Numbered from the stretch's first letter, positions 39,043 through 52,139 are shown. The stretch: 64,000 nt of DNA from Elmis aenea (GCA_947652605.1 CANTFG010000031.1:124001-188000); one strand, 5' to 3'. Program-made: numbers and translations. The notes: generated by a model not told the origin, from the sequence alone.

Positions 39043-42000
39043 ATGTATTAACTAAAGCACGGTATTTTTAGGAAATTATTAAAAATTAAAACCAACTCAT
39101 TGAAAGACATATGCAAAACAATTGTATTCATGTAAAGAGGCGATCGATAAACTGTTTCTGTGATATACAAATCAATAATTAAAATTGTTTCGAAATAGTC
39201 GCTCAAGGAACATATGTATTAACTAAAGCACGGTATTTTTAGGAAATTATTAAAAATTTAAACCAGCTCATTAAAAGACATATGCAAAACAATTGTATTC
39301 ATGTAAAGTGGCGATGGATAAACTGTTTCTGTGATATACAAATCAATAATTAAAATTGTTTCGAAATAGTCGCTCAAGGAACATATGTATTAACTAAAGC
39401 ACGGTATTTTTAGGAAATTATTAAAAGTTAAAACCAGCTCATTGAAAGACATATGCAAAACAATTGTATTCATGTAAAGAGGCGATGGATAAACTGTTCC
39501 TGTGATATACAAATCAATAATTAAAATTGTTTCGAAATAGTCGCTTAAGGAACACATGTATTAACTAAAGCACGGCATTTTTAGGAAATTATTAAAAATT
39601 AAAACCAGCTCATTGAAAGACATATGCAAAACAATTGTATTCATGTAAAGAGGCGATGGATAAACTGTTCCTGTGATATACAAATCAATAATTAAAATTG
39701 TTTAGAAATAGTCGCTCAAGGAACATATGTATTAACTAAAGCACGGTATTTTTAGGAAATTATTAAAAATTAAAACCAGCTCATTGAAAGACATATGCAA
39801 AACAATTGTATTCATGTAAAGAGGCGATGGATAAACTGTTCCTGTGATATACAAATCAATAATTAAAATTGTTTCGAAATAGTCGCTCAAGGAACACATG
39901 TATTAACTAAAGCACGGTATTTTTAGGAAATTATTAAAAATTAAAACCAGCTCATTGAAAGACATATGCAAAACAATTGTATTCATGTAAAGAGGCGATG
40001 GATAAACTGTTCCTGTGATATACAAATCAATAATTAAAATTGTTTCGAAATAGTCGCTCAAGGAACACATGTATTAACTAAAGCACGGTATTTTTAGGAA
40101 ATTATTAAAAATTAAAACCAACTCATTGAAAGACATATGCAAAACAATTGTATTCATGTAAAGAGGCGATGGATAAACTGTTTCTGTGATATACAAATCA
40201 ATAATTAAAATTGTTTCGAAATAGTCGCTCAAGGAACATATGTATTAACTAAAGCACGGTATTTTTAGGAAATTATTAAAAATTTAAACCAGCTCATTAA
40301 AAGACATATGCAAAACAATTGTATTCATGTAAAGTGGCGATGGATAAACTGTTTCTGTGATATACAAATCAATAATTAAAATTGTTTCGAAATAGTCGCT
40401 CAAGGAACATATGTATTAACTAAAGCACGGTATTTTTAGGAAATTATTAAAAATTAAAACCAGCTCATTGAAAGACATATGCAAAACAATTGTATTCATG
40501 TAAAGAGGCGATGGATAAACTGTTCCTGTGATATACAAATCAATTATTAAAATTGTTTAGAAATAGTCGCTCAAGGAACATATGTATTAACTAAAGCACG
40601 GTATATTTAGGAAATTATTAAAAATTAAAACCAGCTCATTAAAAGACATATGCAAAACAATTGTATTCATGTAAAAAAGCGATGGATAAACTGTTCCTGT
40701 GATATACAAATCAATAATTAAAATTGTTTAGAAATAGTCGCTCAAGGAACATATGTATTAACTAAAGCACGGTATTTTTAGGAAATTATTAAAAATTAAA
40801 ACCAGCTCATTGAAAGACATATGCAAAACAATTGTATTCATGTAAAGAAGCGATGGATAAACTGTTCCTGTGATATACAAATCAATAATTAAAATTGTTT
40901 AGAAATAGTCGCTCAAGGAACATATGTATTAACTAAAGCACGGTATTTTTAGGAAATTATTAAAAATTAAAACCCGCTCATTGAAAGACATATGCAAAAC
41001 AATTGTATTCATGTAAAGAGGCGATGGATAAACTGTTCCTGTGATATACAAATCAATAATTAAAATTGTTTAGAAATAGTCGCTCAAGGAACATATGTAT
41101 GTATTAACTAAAGCACGGTATTTTTAGGAAATTATTAAAAATTAAAACCAGCTCATTGAAAGACATATGCAAAACAATTGTATTCATGTAAAGAGGCGAT
41201 GGATAAACTGTTCCTGTGATATACAAAACAATAATTAAAATTGTTTTGAAATAGTCGCTCAAGGAACACATGTATTAACTAAAGCACGGCTATTTTAGGA
41301 AATTATTAAAAATTAAAACCAGCTCATTGAAAGACATATGCAAAACAATTGTATTCATGTAAAGAGGCGATGGATAAACTGTTCCTGTGATATACAAATC
41401 AATAATTAAAATTGTTTCGAAATAGTCGCTCAAGAAACATATGTATTAACTAAAGCACGGTATTTTTAGGAAATTATTAAAAATTAAAACCAGCTCATTG
41501 AAAGACATATGCAAAACAATTGTATTCATGTAAAGAGGCGATGGATAAACTGTTCCTGTGATATACAAATCAATAATTAAAATTGTTTAGAAATAGTCGC
41601 TCAAGGAACATATGTATTAACTAAAGCACGGTATTTTTAGGAAATTATTAAAAATTAAAACCAGCTCATTGAAAGACATATGCAAAACAATTGTATTCAT
41701 GTAAAGAAGCGATGGATAAACTGTTCCTGTGATATACAAATCAATAATTAAAATTGTTTAGAAATAGTCGCTCAAGGAACATATGTATTAACTAAAGCAC
41801 GGTATTTTTAGGAAATTATTAAAAATTAAAACCCGCTCATTGAAAGACATATGCAAAACAATTGTATTCATGTAAAGAGGCGATGGATAAACTGTTCCTG
41901 TGATATACAAATCAATAATTAAAATTGTTTAGAAATAGTCGCTCAAGGAACATATGTATGTATTAACTAAAGCACGGTATTTTTAGGAAATTATTAAAAA

Positions 42001-44939
42001 TTAAAACCAGCTCATTGAAAGACATATGCAAAACAATTGTATTCATGTAAAGAGGCGATGGATAAACTGTTCCTGTGATGTACAAATCAATAATTAAAAT
42101 TGTTTTGAAATAGTCGCTCAAGGAACACATGTATTAACTAAAGCACGGCATTTTTAGGAAATTAATAAAAATTAAAACCAGCTCATTGAAAGACATATCC
42201 AAAACAATTGTATTCATGTAAAGAGGCGATGGATAAACTGTTCCTGTGATATACAAATCAATAATTAAAATTGTTTCGAAATAGTCGCTCAAGAAACATA
42301 TGTATTAACTAAAGCACGGTATTTTTAGGAAATTATTAAAAATTAAAACCAGCTCATTGAAAGACATATGCAAAACAATTGTATTCATGTAAAGAGGCGA
42401 TGGATAAACTGTTAATATAATTTCGAAATAGTCGCTCAAGGAACATATGTATTAACTAAAGCACGGTATTTTTAGGAAATTATTAAAAATTTAAACCAGC
42501 TCATTAAAAGACATATGCAAAACAATTGTATTCATGTAAAGAGGCGATGGATAAACTGTTCCTGTGATATACAAATCAATAATTAAAATTGTTTAGAAAT
42601 AGTCGCTCAAGGAACATATGTATTAACTAAAGCACGGTATTTTTAGGAAATTATTAAAAATTAAAACCAGCTCATTGAAAGACATATGCAAAACAATTGT
42701 ATTCATGTAAAGAGGCGATAGATAAACTGTTCCTGTGATATACAAATCAATAATTAAAATTGTGTAGAAATAGTCGCTCAAGGAACATATGTATTAACTA
42801 AAGCACGGTATTTTTAGGAAATTATTAAAAATTAAAACCAGCTCATTGAAAGACATATGCAAAACAATTGTATTCATGTAAAGAGGCGATGGATAAACTG
42901 TTCCTGTGATATACAAATCAATAATTAAAATTGTTTCGAAATAGTCGCTCAAGGAACACATGTATTAACTAAAGCACGGCATTTTTAGGAAATTATTAAA
43001 AATTAAAACCAGCTCATTGAAAGACATATGCAAAACAATTGTATTCATGTAAAGAGGCGATGGATAAACTGTTCCTGTGATATACAAATCAATAATTAAA
43101 ATTGTTTCGAAATAGTCGCTCCAGGAACACATGTATTAACTAAAGCACGGTATTTTTAGGAAATTATTAAAAATTAAAACCAACTCATTGAAAGACATAT
43201 GCAAAACAATTGTATTCATGTAAAGAGGCGATGGATAAACTGTTTCTGTGATATACAAATCAATAATTAAAATTGTTTCGAAATAGTCGCTCAAGGAACA
43301 TATGTATTAACTAAAGCACGGTATTTTTAGGAAATTATTAAAAATTTAAACCAGCTCATTAAAAGACATATGCAAAACAATTGTATTCATGTAAAGTGGC
43401 GATGGATAAACTGTTTCTGTGATATACAAATCAATAATTAAAATTGTTTCGAAATAGTCGCTCAAGGAACATATGTATTAACTAAAGCACGGTATTTTTA
43501 GGAAATTATTAAAAATTAAAACCAGCTCATTGAAAGACATATGCAAAACAATTGTATTCATGTAAAGAGGCGATGGATAAACTGTTTCTGTGATATACAA
43601 ATCAATAATTAAAATTGTTTCGAAATAGTCGCTCAAGGAACACATGTATTAACTAAAGCACGGCATTTTTAGGAAATTATTAAAAATTAAAACCAGCTCA
43701 TTGAAAGACATATGCAAAACAATTGTATTCATGTAAAGAGGCGATGGATAAACTGTTCCTGTGATATACAAATCAATAATTAAAATTGTTTAGAAATAGT
43801 CGCTCAAGGAACATATGTATTAACTAAAGCACGGTATTTTTAGGAAATTATTAAAAATTAAAACCAGCTCATTGAAAGACATATGCAAAACAATTGTATT
43901 CATGTAAAGAGGCGATGGATAAACTGTTCCTGTGATATACAAATCAATAATTAAAATTGTTTTGAAATAGTCGCTCAAGGAACATATGTATTAACTAAAG
44001 CACGGTATTTTTAGGAAATTATTAAAAATTAAAACCAGCTCATTGAAAGACATATGCAAAACAATTGTATTCATGTAAAGAAGCGATGGATAAATTGTTC
44101 CTGTGATATACAAATCAATAATTAAAATTGTTTAGAAATAGTCGCTCAAGGAACATATGTATTAACTAAAGCACGGTATTTTTAGGAAATTATTAAAAAT
44201 TAAAACCCGCTCATTGAAAGACATATGCAAAACAATTGTATTCATGTAAAGAGGCGATGGATAAACTGTTCCTGTGATATACAAATCAATAATTAAAATT
44301 GTTTCGAAATAGTCGCTCAAGGAACATATGTATGTATTAACTAAAGCACGGTATTTTTAGGAAATTATTAAAAATTAAAACCAGCTCATTGAAAGACATA
44401 TGCAAAACAATTGTAATCATGTAAAGAGGCGATGGATAAACTGTTCCTGTGATATACAAATCAATAATTAAAATTGTTTCGAAATAGTCGCTCAAGGAAC
44501 ACATGTATTAACTAAAGCACGGTATTTTTAGGAAATTATTAAAAATTAAAACCAACTCATTGAAAGACATATGCAAAACAATTGTATTCATGTAAAGAGG
44601 CGATGGATAAACTGTTTCTGTGATATACAAATCAATAATTAAAATTGTTTCGAAATAGTCGCTCAAGGAACATATGTATTAACTAAAGCACGGTATTTTT
44701 AGGAAATTATTAAAATCTTAAACCAGCTCATTAAAAGACATATGCAAAACAATTGTATTCATGTAAAGTGGCGATGGATAAACTGTTTCTGTGATATACA
44801 AATCAATAATTAAAATTGTTTCGAAATAGTCGCTCAAGGAACATATGTATTAACTAAAGCACGGTATTTTTAGGAAATTATTAAAAATTAAAACCAGCTC
44901 ATTGAAAGACATATGCAAAACAATTGTATTCATGTAAAG
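39043..44939 (+). repeat. Dispersed segmental duplication E, right copy
   Basis: This is the partner of 27555-33647, shorter by 196 bases: one monomer, plus the 24-base deletion at 42414, plus one base. Private changes include ACAAAACAATAATT near 41226, GATGTACAAATC near 42078, ATTAATAAAAATT near 42165 and GACATATCC near 42198. Immediately upstream at 39039 is a GTAT-insertion start where the left copy has CACATG, which marks the break in homology. Confidence 0.9.
42300..42446 (+). repeat. Truncated 147-bp monomer with 7-base filler
   Basis: This monomer is 24 bases short. After ATAAACTGTT the expected segment (about 31 bases, from CCTGTG or TCTGTG through AAATTG) is replaced by the seven bases AATATAA at 42414-42420, then the monomer resumes at TTTCGAAATAG. 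The matching monomer in the left copy of duplication E (near 31098) is intact, so the deletion followed that duplication. A short non-matching filler at a deletion junction is typical of end-joining repair of a double-strand break. Confidence 0.85.
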
Positions 44940-47900
44940 TGGCGATGGATAAACTGTTTCTGTGATATACAAATCAATAATTAAAATTGTTTCGAAATAG
45001 TCGCTCAAGGAACATATGTATTAACTAAAGCACGGTATTTTTAGGAAATTATTAAAAATTAAAACCAGCTCATTGAAAGACATATGCAAAACAATTGTAT
45101 TCATGTAAAGAGGCGATGGATAAACTGTTCCTGTGATATACAAATCAATAATTAAAATTGTTTAGAAATAGTCGCTCAAGGAACATATGTATTAACTAAA
45201 GCACGGTATTTTTAGGAAATTATTAAAAATTAAAACCAGCTCACTGAAAGACATATGCAAAACAATTGTATTCATGTAAAGAGGCGATGGATAAACTGTT
45301 TCTGTGATATACAAATCAATAATTGAAATTGTTTCGAAATAGTCGCTCAAGGAACATATGTATTAACTAAAGCACGGTATTTTTAGGAAATTATTAAAAA
45401 TTAAAACCAGCTCATTGAAAGACATATGCAAAACAATTGTATTCATGTAAAGAGGCGATGGATAAACTGTTCCTGTGATATACAAATCAATAATTAAAAT
45501 TGTTTAGAAATAGTCGCTCAAGGAACATATGTATTAACTAAAGCACGGTATTTTTAGGAAATTATTAAAAATTAAAACCAGCTCATTGAAAGACATATGC
45601 AAAACAATTGTATTCATGTAAAGAAGCGATGGAAAAATTGTTCCTGTGATATACAAATCAATAATTAAAATTGTTTAGAAATAGTCGCTCAAGGAACATA
45701 TGTATTAACTAAAGCACGGTATTTTTAGGAAATTATTAAAAATTAAAACCCGCTCATTGAAAGACATATGCAAAACAATTGTATTCATGTAAAGAGGCGA
45801 TGGATAAACTGTTCCTGTGATATACAAATCAATAATTAAAATTGTTTCGAAATAGTCGCTCAAGGAACATATGTATGTATTAACTAAAGCACGGTATTTT
45901 TAGGAAATTATTAAAAATTAAAACCAGCTCATTGAAAGACATATGCAAAACAATTGTATTTATGTAAAGAGGCGATGGATAAACTGTTCCTGTGATATAC
46001 AAATCAATAATTAAAATTGTTTTGAAATAGTCGCTCAAGGAACACATGTATTAACTAAAGCACGGCATTTTTAGGAAATTATTAAAAATTAAAACCAGCT
46101 CATTGAAAGACATATGCAAAACAATTGTATTCATGTAAAGAGGCGATGGATAAACTGTTCCTGTGATATACAAATCAATAATTAAAATTGTTTCGAAATA
46201 GTCGCTCAAGAAACATATGTATTAACTAAAGCACGGTATTTTTAGGAAATTATTAAAAATTAAAACCAGCTCATTGAAAGACATATGCAAAACAATTGTA
46301 TTCATGTAAAGAAGCGATGGATAAATTGTTCCTGTGATATACAAATTAATAATTAAAATTGTTTAGAAATAGTCGCTCAAGGAACATATGTATTAACTAA
46401 AGCACGGTATTTTTAGGAAATTATTAAAAATTAAAACCAGCTCATTAAAAGACATATGCAAAACAATTGTATTCATGTAAAGAGGCGATGGATAAACTGT
46501 TCCTGTGATATACAAATCAATAATTAAAATTGTTTCGAAATAGTCGCTCAAGGAACATATGTATTAACTAAAGCACGGTATTTTTAGGAAATTATTAAAA
46601 ATTAAAACCAGCTCATTGAAAGACATATGCAAAACAATTGTATTCATGTAAAGAGGCGATGGATAAACTGTTCCTGTGGTATACAAATCAATAATTAAAA
46701 TTGTTTCGAAATAGTCGCTCAAGGAACATATATGTATTAACTAAAGCACGGTATTTTTAGGAAATTATTAAAAATTAAAACCAGCTCATTGAAAGACATA
46801 TGCAAAACAATTGTATTCATGTAAAGAGGCGATGGATAAACTGTTCCTGTGATATATAAATCAATAATTAAAATTGTTTCGAAATAGTCGCTCAAGGAAC
46901 ACATGTATTAACTAAAGCACGGCATTTTTAGGAAATTATTAAAAATTAAAACCAGCTCATTGAAAGACATATGCAAAACAATTGTATTCATGTAAAGAGG
47001 CGATGGATAAACTGTTCCTGTGATATACAAATCAATAATTAAAATTGTTTAGAAATAGTCGCTCAAGGAACATATGTATTAACTAAAGCACGGTATTTTT
47101 AGGAAATTATTAAAAATTAAAACCAGCCCATTGAAAGACATACGCAAAACAATTGTATTCATGTAAAGAGGCGATGGATAAACTGTTTCTGTGATATACA
47201 AATCAATAATTAAAATTGTTTCGAAATAGTCGCTCAAGGAACATATGTATTAACTAAAGCGCGGTATTTTTAGGAAATGATTAAAAATTAAAACCAGCTC
47301 ATTGAAAGACATATGCAAAACAATTGTATTCATGTAAAGAGGCGATGGATAAACTGTTCCTGTGATATACAAATCAATAATTGAAATTGTTTCGAAATAG
47401 TCGCTCAAGAAACATATGTATTAACTAAAGCACGGTATTTTTAGGAAACTATTAAAAATTAAAACCAGCTCTTTGAAAGACATATGCAAAACAATTGTAT
47501 TCATGTAAAGAGGCGATGGATAAACTGTTCCTGTGATATACAAATCAATAATTAAAATTGTTTAGAAATAGTCGCTCAAGGAACATATGTATTAACTAAA
47601 GCACGGTATTTTTAGAAAATTATTAAAAATTAAAACCAGCTCATTGAAAGACATATGCAAAACAATTGTATTCATGTAAAGAGGCGATGGATAAACTGTT
47701 CCTGTGATATACAAATCAATAATTAAAATTGTTTAGAAATAGTCGCTCAAGGAACATATGTATTAACTAAAGCACGGTATATTTAGGAAATTATTAAAAA
47801 TTAAAACCAGCTCTTTGAAAGACATATGCAAAACAATTGTATTCATGTAAAAAAGCGATGGATAAACTGTTCCTGTGATATACAAATCAATAATTAAAAT

Positions 47901-50900
47901 TGTTTAGAAATAGTCGCTCAAGGAACACATGTATTAACTAAAGCACGGCACTTTTAGGAAATTATTAAAAATTAAAACCAGCTCATTGAAAGACATATGC
48001 AAAACAATTGTATTCATGTAAAGAGGCGATGGATAAACTGTTCCTGTGATATACAAATCAATAATTAAAATTGTTTAGAAATAGTCGCTCAAGGAACATA
48101 TGTATTAACTAAAGCACGGTATTTTTAGGAAATTATTAAAAATTAAAACCCGCTCATTGAAAGACATACGCAAAACAATTGTATTCATGTAAAGAGGCGA
48201 TGGATAAACTGTTTCTGTGATATACAAATCAATAATTAAAATTGTTTCGAAATAGTCGCTCAAGGAACATATGTATTAACTAAAGCACGGTATTTTTAGG
48301 AAATTATTAAAAATTAAAACCAGCTCATTGAAAGACATATGCAAAACAATTGTATTCATGTAAAGAGGCGATGGATAAAATGTTCCTGTGATATACAAAT
48401 CAATAATTGGAATTGTTTCGAAATAGTCGCTCAAGAAACATATGTATTAACTAAAGCACGGTATTTTTAGGAAACTATTAAAAATTAAAACCAGCTCTTT
48501 GAAAGACATATGCAAAACAATTGTATTCATGTAAAGAGGCGATGGATAAACTGTTCCTGTGATATACAAATCAATAATTAAAATTGTTTCGAAATAGTCG
48601 CTCAAGGAACATATGTATTAACTAAAGCACGGTATTTTTAGAAAATTATTAAAAATTAAAACCAGCTCATTGAAAGACATATGCAAAACAATTGTATTCA
48701 TGTAAAGAGGCGATGGATAAACTGTTCCTCTGATATACAAATCAATAATTAAAATTGTTTAGAAATAGTCGCTCAAGGAACATATGTATTAACTAAAGCA
48801 CGGTATATTTAGGAAATTATTAAAAATTAAAACCAGCTCATTGAAAGACATATGCAAAACAATTGTATTCATGTAAAAAAGCGATGGATAAACTGTTCCT
48901 GTGATATACAAATCAATAATTAAAATTGTTTAGAAATAGTCGCTTAAGGAACATATGTATTAACTAAAGCACGGTATTTTTAGGAAATTATTAAAAATTA
49001 AAACCAGCTCATTGAAAGACATATGCAAAACAATTGTATTCATGTAAAGAAGCGATGGATAAATTGTTCCTGTGATATACAAATCAATAATTAAAATTGT
49101 TTAGAAATAGTCGCTCAAGGAACATATGTATTAACTAAAGCACGGTATTTTTAGGAAATTATTAAAAATTAAAACCAGCTCATTGAAAGACATATGCAAA
49201 ACAATTGTATTCATGTAAAGAGGCGATGGATAAACTGTTTCTGTAATATACAAATCAATAATTAAAATTGTTTCGAAATAGTCGCTCAAGGAACATATGT
49301 ATTAACTAAAGCACGGTATTTTTAGGAAATTATTAAAAATTTAAACCAGCTCATTAAAAGACATATGCAAAACAATTGTATTCATGTAAAGTGGCGATGG
49401 ATAAACTGTTTCTGTGATATACAAATCAATAATTAAAATTGTTTAGAAATAGTCGCTCAAGGAACATATGTATTAACTAAAGCACGGTATTTTTAGGAAA
49501 TTATTAAAAATTAAAACCAGCTCATTGAAAGATATATGCAAAACAATTGTATTCATGTAAAGAGGCGATGGATAAACTGTTCCTGTGATATACAAATCAA
49601 TAATTAAAATTGTTTCGAAATAGTCGCTCAAGGAACACATGTATTAACTAAAGCACGGCATTTTTAGGAAATTATTAAAAATTAAAACCAGCTCATTGAA
49701 AGACATATGCAAAACAATTGTATTCATGTAAAGAGGCGATGGATAAACTGTTCCTGTGATATACAAATCAATAATTAAAATTGTTTAGAAATAGTTGCTC
49801 AAGGAACATATGTATTAACTAAAGCACGGTATTTTTAGGAAATTATTAAAAATTAAAACCAGCTCATTGAAAGACATATGCAAAACAATTGTATTCATGT
49901 AAAGAGGCGATGGATAAACTGTTTCTGTGATATACAAATCAATAATTGAAATTGTTTCGAAATAGTCGCTCAAGGAACATATGTATTAACTAAAGCACGG
50001 TATTTTTAGGAAATTATTAAAAATTAAAACCAGCTCATTGAAAGACATATGCAAAACAATTGTATTCATGTAAAGAGGCGATGGATAAACTGTTCCTGTG
50101 ATATACAAATCAATAATTAAAATTGTGTAGAAATAGTCGCTCAAGGAACATATGTATTAACTAAAGCACGGTATTTTTAGGAAATTATTAAAAATTAAAA
50201 CCAGCTCATTGTAAGACATATGCAAAACAATTGTATTTATGTAAAGAGGCGATGGATAAACTGTTTCTGTGATATACAAATCAATAATTGAAATTGTTTC
50301 GAAATAGTCGCTCAAGAAACATATGTATTAACTAAAGCACGGTATTTTTAGGAAATTATTAAAAATTAAAACCAGCTCATTGAAAGACATATGCAAAACA
50401 ATTGTATTCATGTAAAGAGGCGATGGATAAACTGTTCCTGTGATATACAAATCAATAATTAAAATTGTTTAGAAATAGTAGCTCAAGGAACATATGTATT
50501 AACTAAAGCACGGTATTTTTAGGAAATTATTAAAAATTAAAACCAGCTCATTGAAAGACATATGCAAAACAATTGTATTCATGTAAAGAGGCGATGGATA
50601 AACTGTTCCTGTGATATATAAATCAATAATTAAAATTGTTTCGAAATAGTCGCTCAAGGAACACATGTATTAACTAAAGCACGGCATTTTTAGGAAATTA
50701 TTAAAAATTAAAACCAGCTCATTAAAAGACATATGCAAAACAATTGTATTCATGTAAAGAGGCGATGGATAAACTGTTCCTGTGATATACAAATCAATAA
50801 TTAAAATTGTTTAGAAATAGTCGCTCAAGGAACATATGTATTAACTAAAGCACGGTATTTTTAGGAAATTATTAAAAATTAAAACCAGCCCATTGAAAGA

Positions 50901-51406
50901 CATACGCAAAACAATTGTATTCATGTAAAGAGGCGATGGATAAACTGTTTCTGTGATATACAAATCAATAATTAAAATTGTTTCGAAATAGTCGCTCAAG
51001 GAACATATGTATTAACTAAAGCACGGTATTTTTAGGAAATTATTAAAAATTAAAACCAGCTCATTGAAAGACATATGCAAAACAATTGTATTCATGTAAA
51101 GAGGCGATGGATAAACTGTTCCTGTGATATACAAATCAATAATTGAAATTGTTTCGAAATAGTCGCTCAAGAAACATATGTATTAACTAAAGCACGGTAT
51201 TTTTAGGAAACTATTAAAAATTAAAACCAGCTCTTTGAAAGACATATGCAAAACAATTGTATTCATGTAAAGAGGCGATGGATAAACTGTTCCTGTGATA
51301 TACAAATCAATAATTAAAATTGTTTAGAAATAGTCGCTCAAGGAACATATGTATTAACTAAAGCACGGTATTTTTAGAAAATTATTAAAAATTAAAACCA
51401 GCTCAT

Positions 51407-51409
51407 TGA
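51407..51409. repeat. Target site duplication, left (TGA)
   Basis: TGA sits at monomer positions 59-61 within CTCATTGAAAGAC. The identical TGA follows the element at 51856. A single TGA joined across the element gives the normal monomer sequence. Confidence 0.92.
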
Positions 51410-51439
51410 TGCCCGGTTTCTCCGACACATCTTAAGATC
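51410..51439 (+). repeat. Left terminal inverted repeat
   Basis: This 30-base terminal repeat is the perfect reverse complement of 51826-51855. It starts TGCCCGG and includes the palindrome ATCTTAAGAT at its inner end. Confidence 0.95.
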
Positions 51440-51834
51440 TAGCTGAATCTTAAGTTCGCCTTTACGTTATAATGTGTTGCACCAAGCAATTTTAAGAACA
51501 TATTCGACTTGAGCTGCGCGCACATCTTAAGTCGCTGTTTACTAGAACTTGAGTTGGAGTACATAACTGTAACTTTATGCGTGACTAACAACTGATCGCA
51601 ACAACAGGATGTCACTTACAGGGAGCCGTTTTAACAGCTGTGATGTGAATGGCCAATGAAAATTTGCCATTCAAATCTGCCCCTAAAATGTGCCGACTTC
51701 TTGCAACGTTGCCAAACCGAATTCTAACTTAGCTGAGATGTCTAACAAATTCCGGAATATGTTTTCTGTGCAACGCATCGGTATCTTGAGTCGGCCTTAA
51801 ATATAAGGCGGTCTTAGATAAGTTCGATCTTAAG
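51429..51834. other. CTTAAG-type motif cluster inside the transposon
   Basis: CTTAAG occurs at 51431, 51449, 51526 and 51829. Relatives are TTTAAG at 51491 and CTTGAG at 51508 and 51785. Several share a longer context, such as ACATCTTAAG at both ends and at 51522. Repeated subterminal motifs in such elements can be transposase-binding sites; that role here is inference. Confidence 0.5.
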
Positions 51835-51855
51835 ATGTGTCGGAGAAACCGGGCA
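51826..51855 (-). repeat. Right terminal inverted repeat
   Basis: This is the perfect reverse complement of the left 30 bases and ends CCGGGCA. The inward sequence continues to resemble the left subterminal region, with a GGCGG/CCGCC-type segment and a TTAG/CTAA motif, but with mismatches. Confidence 0.95.
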
Positions 51856-51858
51856 TGA
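51856..51858. repeat. Target site duplication, right (TGA)
   Basis: This is the second copy of the 3-bp target duplication. After it the monomer continues as AAGACATATGC. A 2-bp AT duplication with a shorter element was considered, but it would not restore the monomer. Confidence 0.92.
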
Positions 51859-51968
51859 AAGACATATGCAAAACAATTGTATTCATGTAAAGAGGCGATG
51901 GATAAACTGTTCCTGTGATATACAAATCAATAATTAAAATTGTTTAGAAATAGTCGCTCAAGGAACAT

Positions 51969-52139
51969 ATGTATTAACTAAAGCACGGTATATTTAGGAA
52001 ATTATTAAAAATTAAAACCAGCTTATTGAAAGACATATGCAAAACAATTGTATTCATGTAAAAAAGCGATGGATAAACTGTTCCTGTGATATACAAATCA
52101 ATAATTAAAATTGTTTAGAAATAGTCGCTCAAGGAACAT
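51969..52139 (+). repeat. TATATTTAGG plus GTAAAAAAGCG monomer (representative)
   Basis: This domain III monomer class combines TATATTTAGG at the T-run with GTAAAAAAGCG in place of GTAAAGAGGCG. Other copies start near 47759, 48785, 52486, 53510, 56247, 60179 and 62745. Two members in domain II (near 29265 and 40582) belong to the two copies of duplication E, so the class links the domains. Confidence 0.75.

Larger units (their letters stand above)
15551..46300. repeat. Array domain II: GTAT-insertion, CCAACTC and TGTAG monomers
   Basis: This domain holds all 17 monomers with ATGTATGTATT that I found, from 19145 to 45871. It also holds frequent CCAACTC monomers (first near 16115), ACCCGCTC monomers and many TGTAG pentamers. 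Monomers beginning CACATG followed by GGCATTTTT are common, although a few also occur in domain I. Short multi-monomer units and two long dispersed duplications lie inside it. Boundaries are approximate, and the markers TGTAG and ACCCGCTC also occur at least once in domain III. Confidence 0.6.
1..51409 (+). repeat. 171-bp AT-rich satellite array, left arm
   Basis: This is an uninterrupted head-to-tail tandem repeat. The ATGTATTAAC phase mark recurs at 1, 172, 343, 514 and 685, exactly 171 bases apart, and continues to the transposon. All monomers lie in the same orientation and most differ from each other at only a few positions. The consensus is about 28% G+C by direct count (48 of 171). Stops occur in all frames and no gene-like reading frame is present. 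The array starts before base 1. Its size and period are typical of centromeric or pericentromeric heterochromatin, but the sequence alone does not show where on a chromosome it lies. I do not recognise the monomer as a named satellite. Confidence 0.98.
51410..51855. mobile_element. Non-autonomous inverted-repeat DNA transposon (MITE-like), 446 bp
   Basis: This is the only non-satellite sequence in the window. It begins TGCCCGGTTTCTCC and ends with the exact reverse complement. The perfect terminal inverted repeats are 30 bp, with weaker similarity continuing to about 50 bp. It is flanked by a 3-bp TGA duplication; removing the element and one TGA restores the monomer exactly. There is no open reading frame of useful length, so any transposase would have to act in trans. 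A 3-bp target duplication fits the PIF/Harbinger superfamily, whose usual target is TWA. CACTA elements also duplicate 3 bp, but their ends differ. The family assignment is therefore tentative. Base composition is visibly less AT-rich than the satellite. Confidence 0.92.

Noticed and set aside
51410..51855. Autonomous transposon or a transposase gene fragment
   Set aside because: The 446-bp element has no open reading frame of useful length and no recognisable transposase segment.
51410..51855. 2-bp AT target duplication with a 444-bp element
   Set aside because: Removing that element and one AT would leave CATTGATGAAAGAC, not the monomer sequence CATTGAAAGAC. The 3-bp TGA solution restores it exactly.
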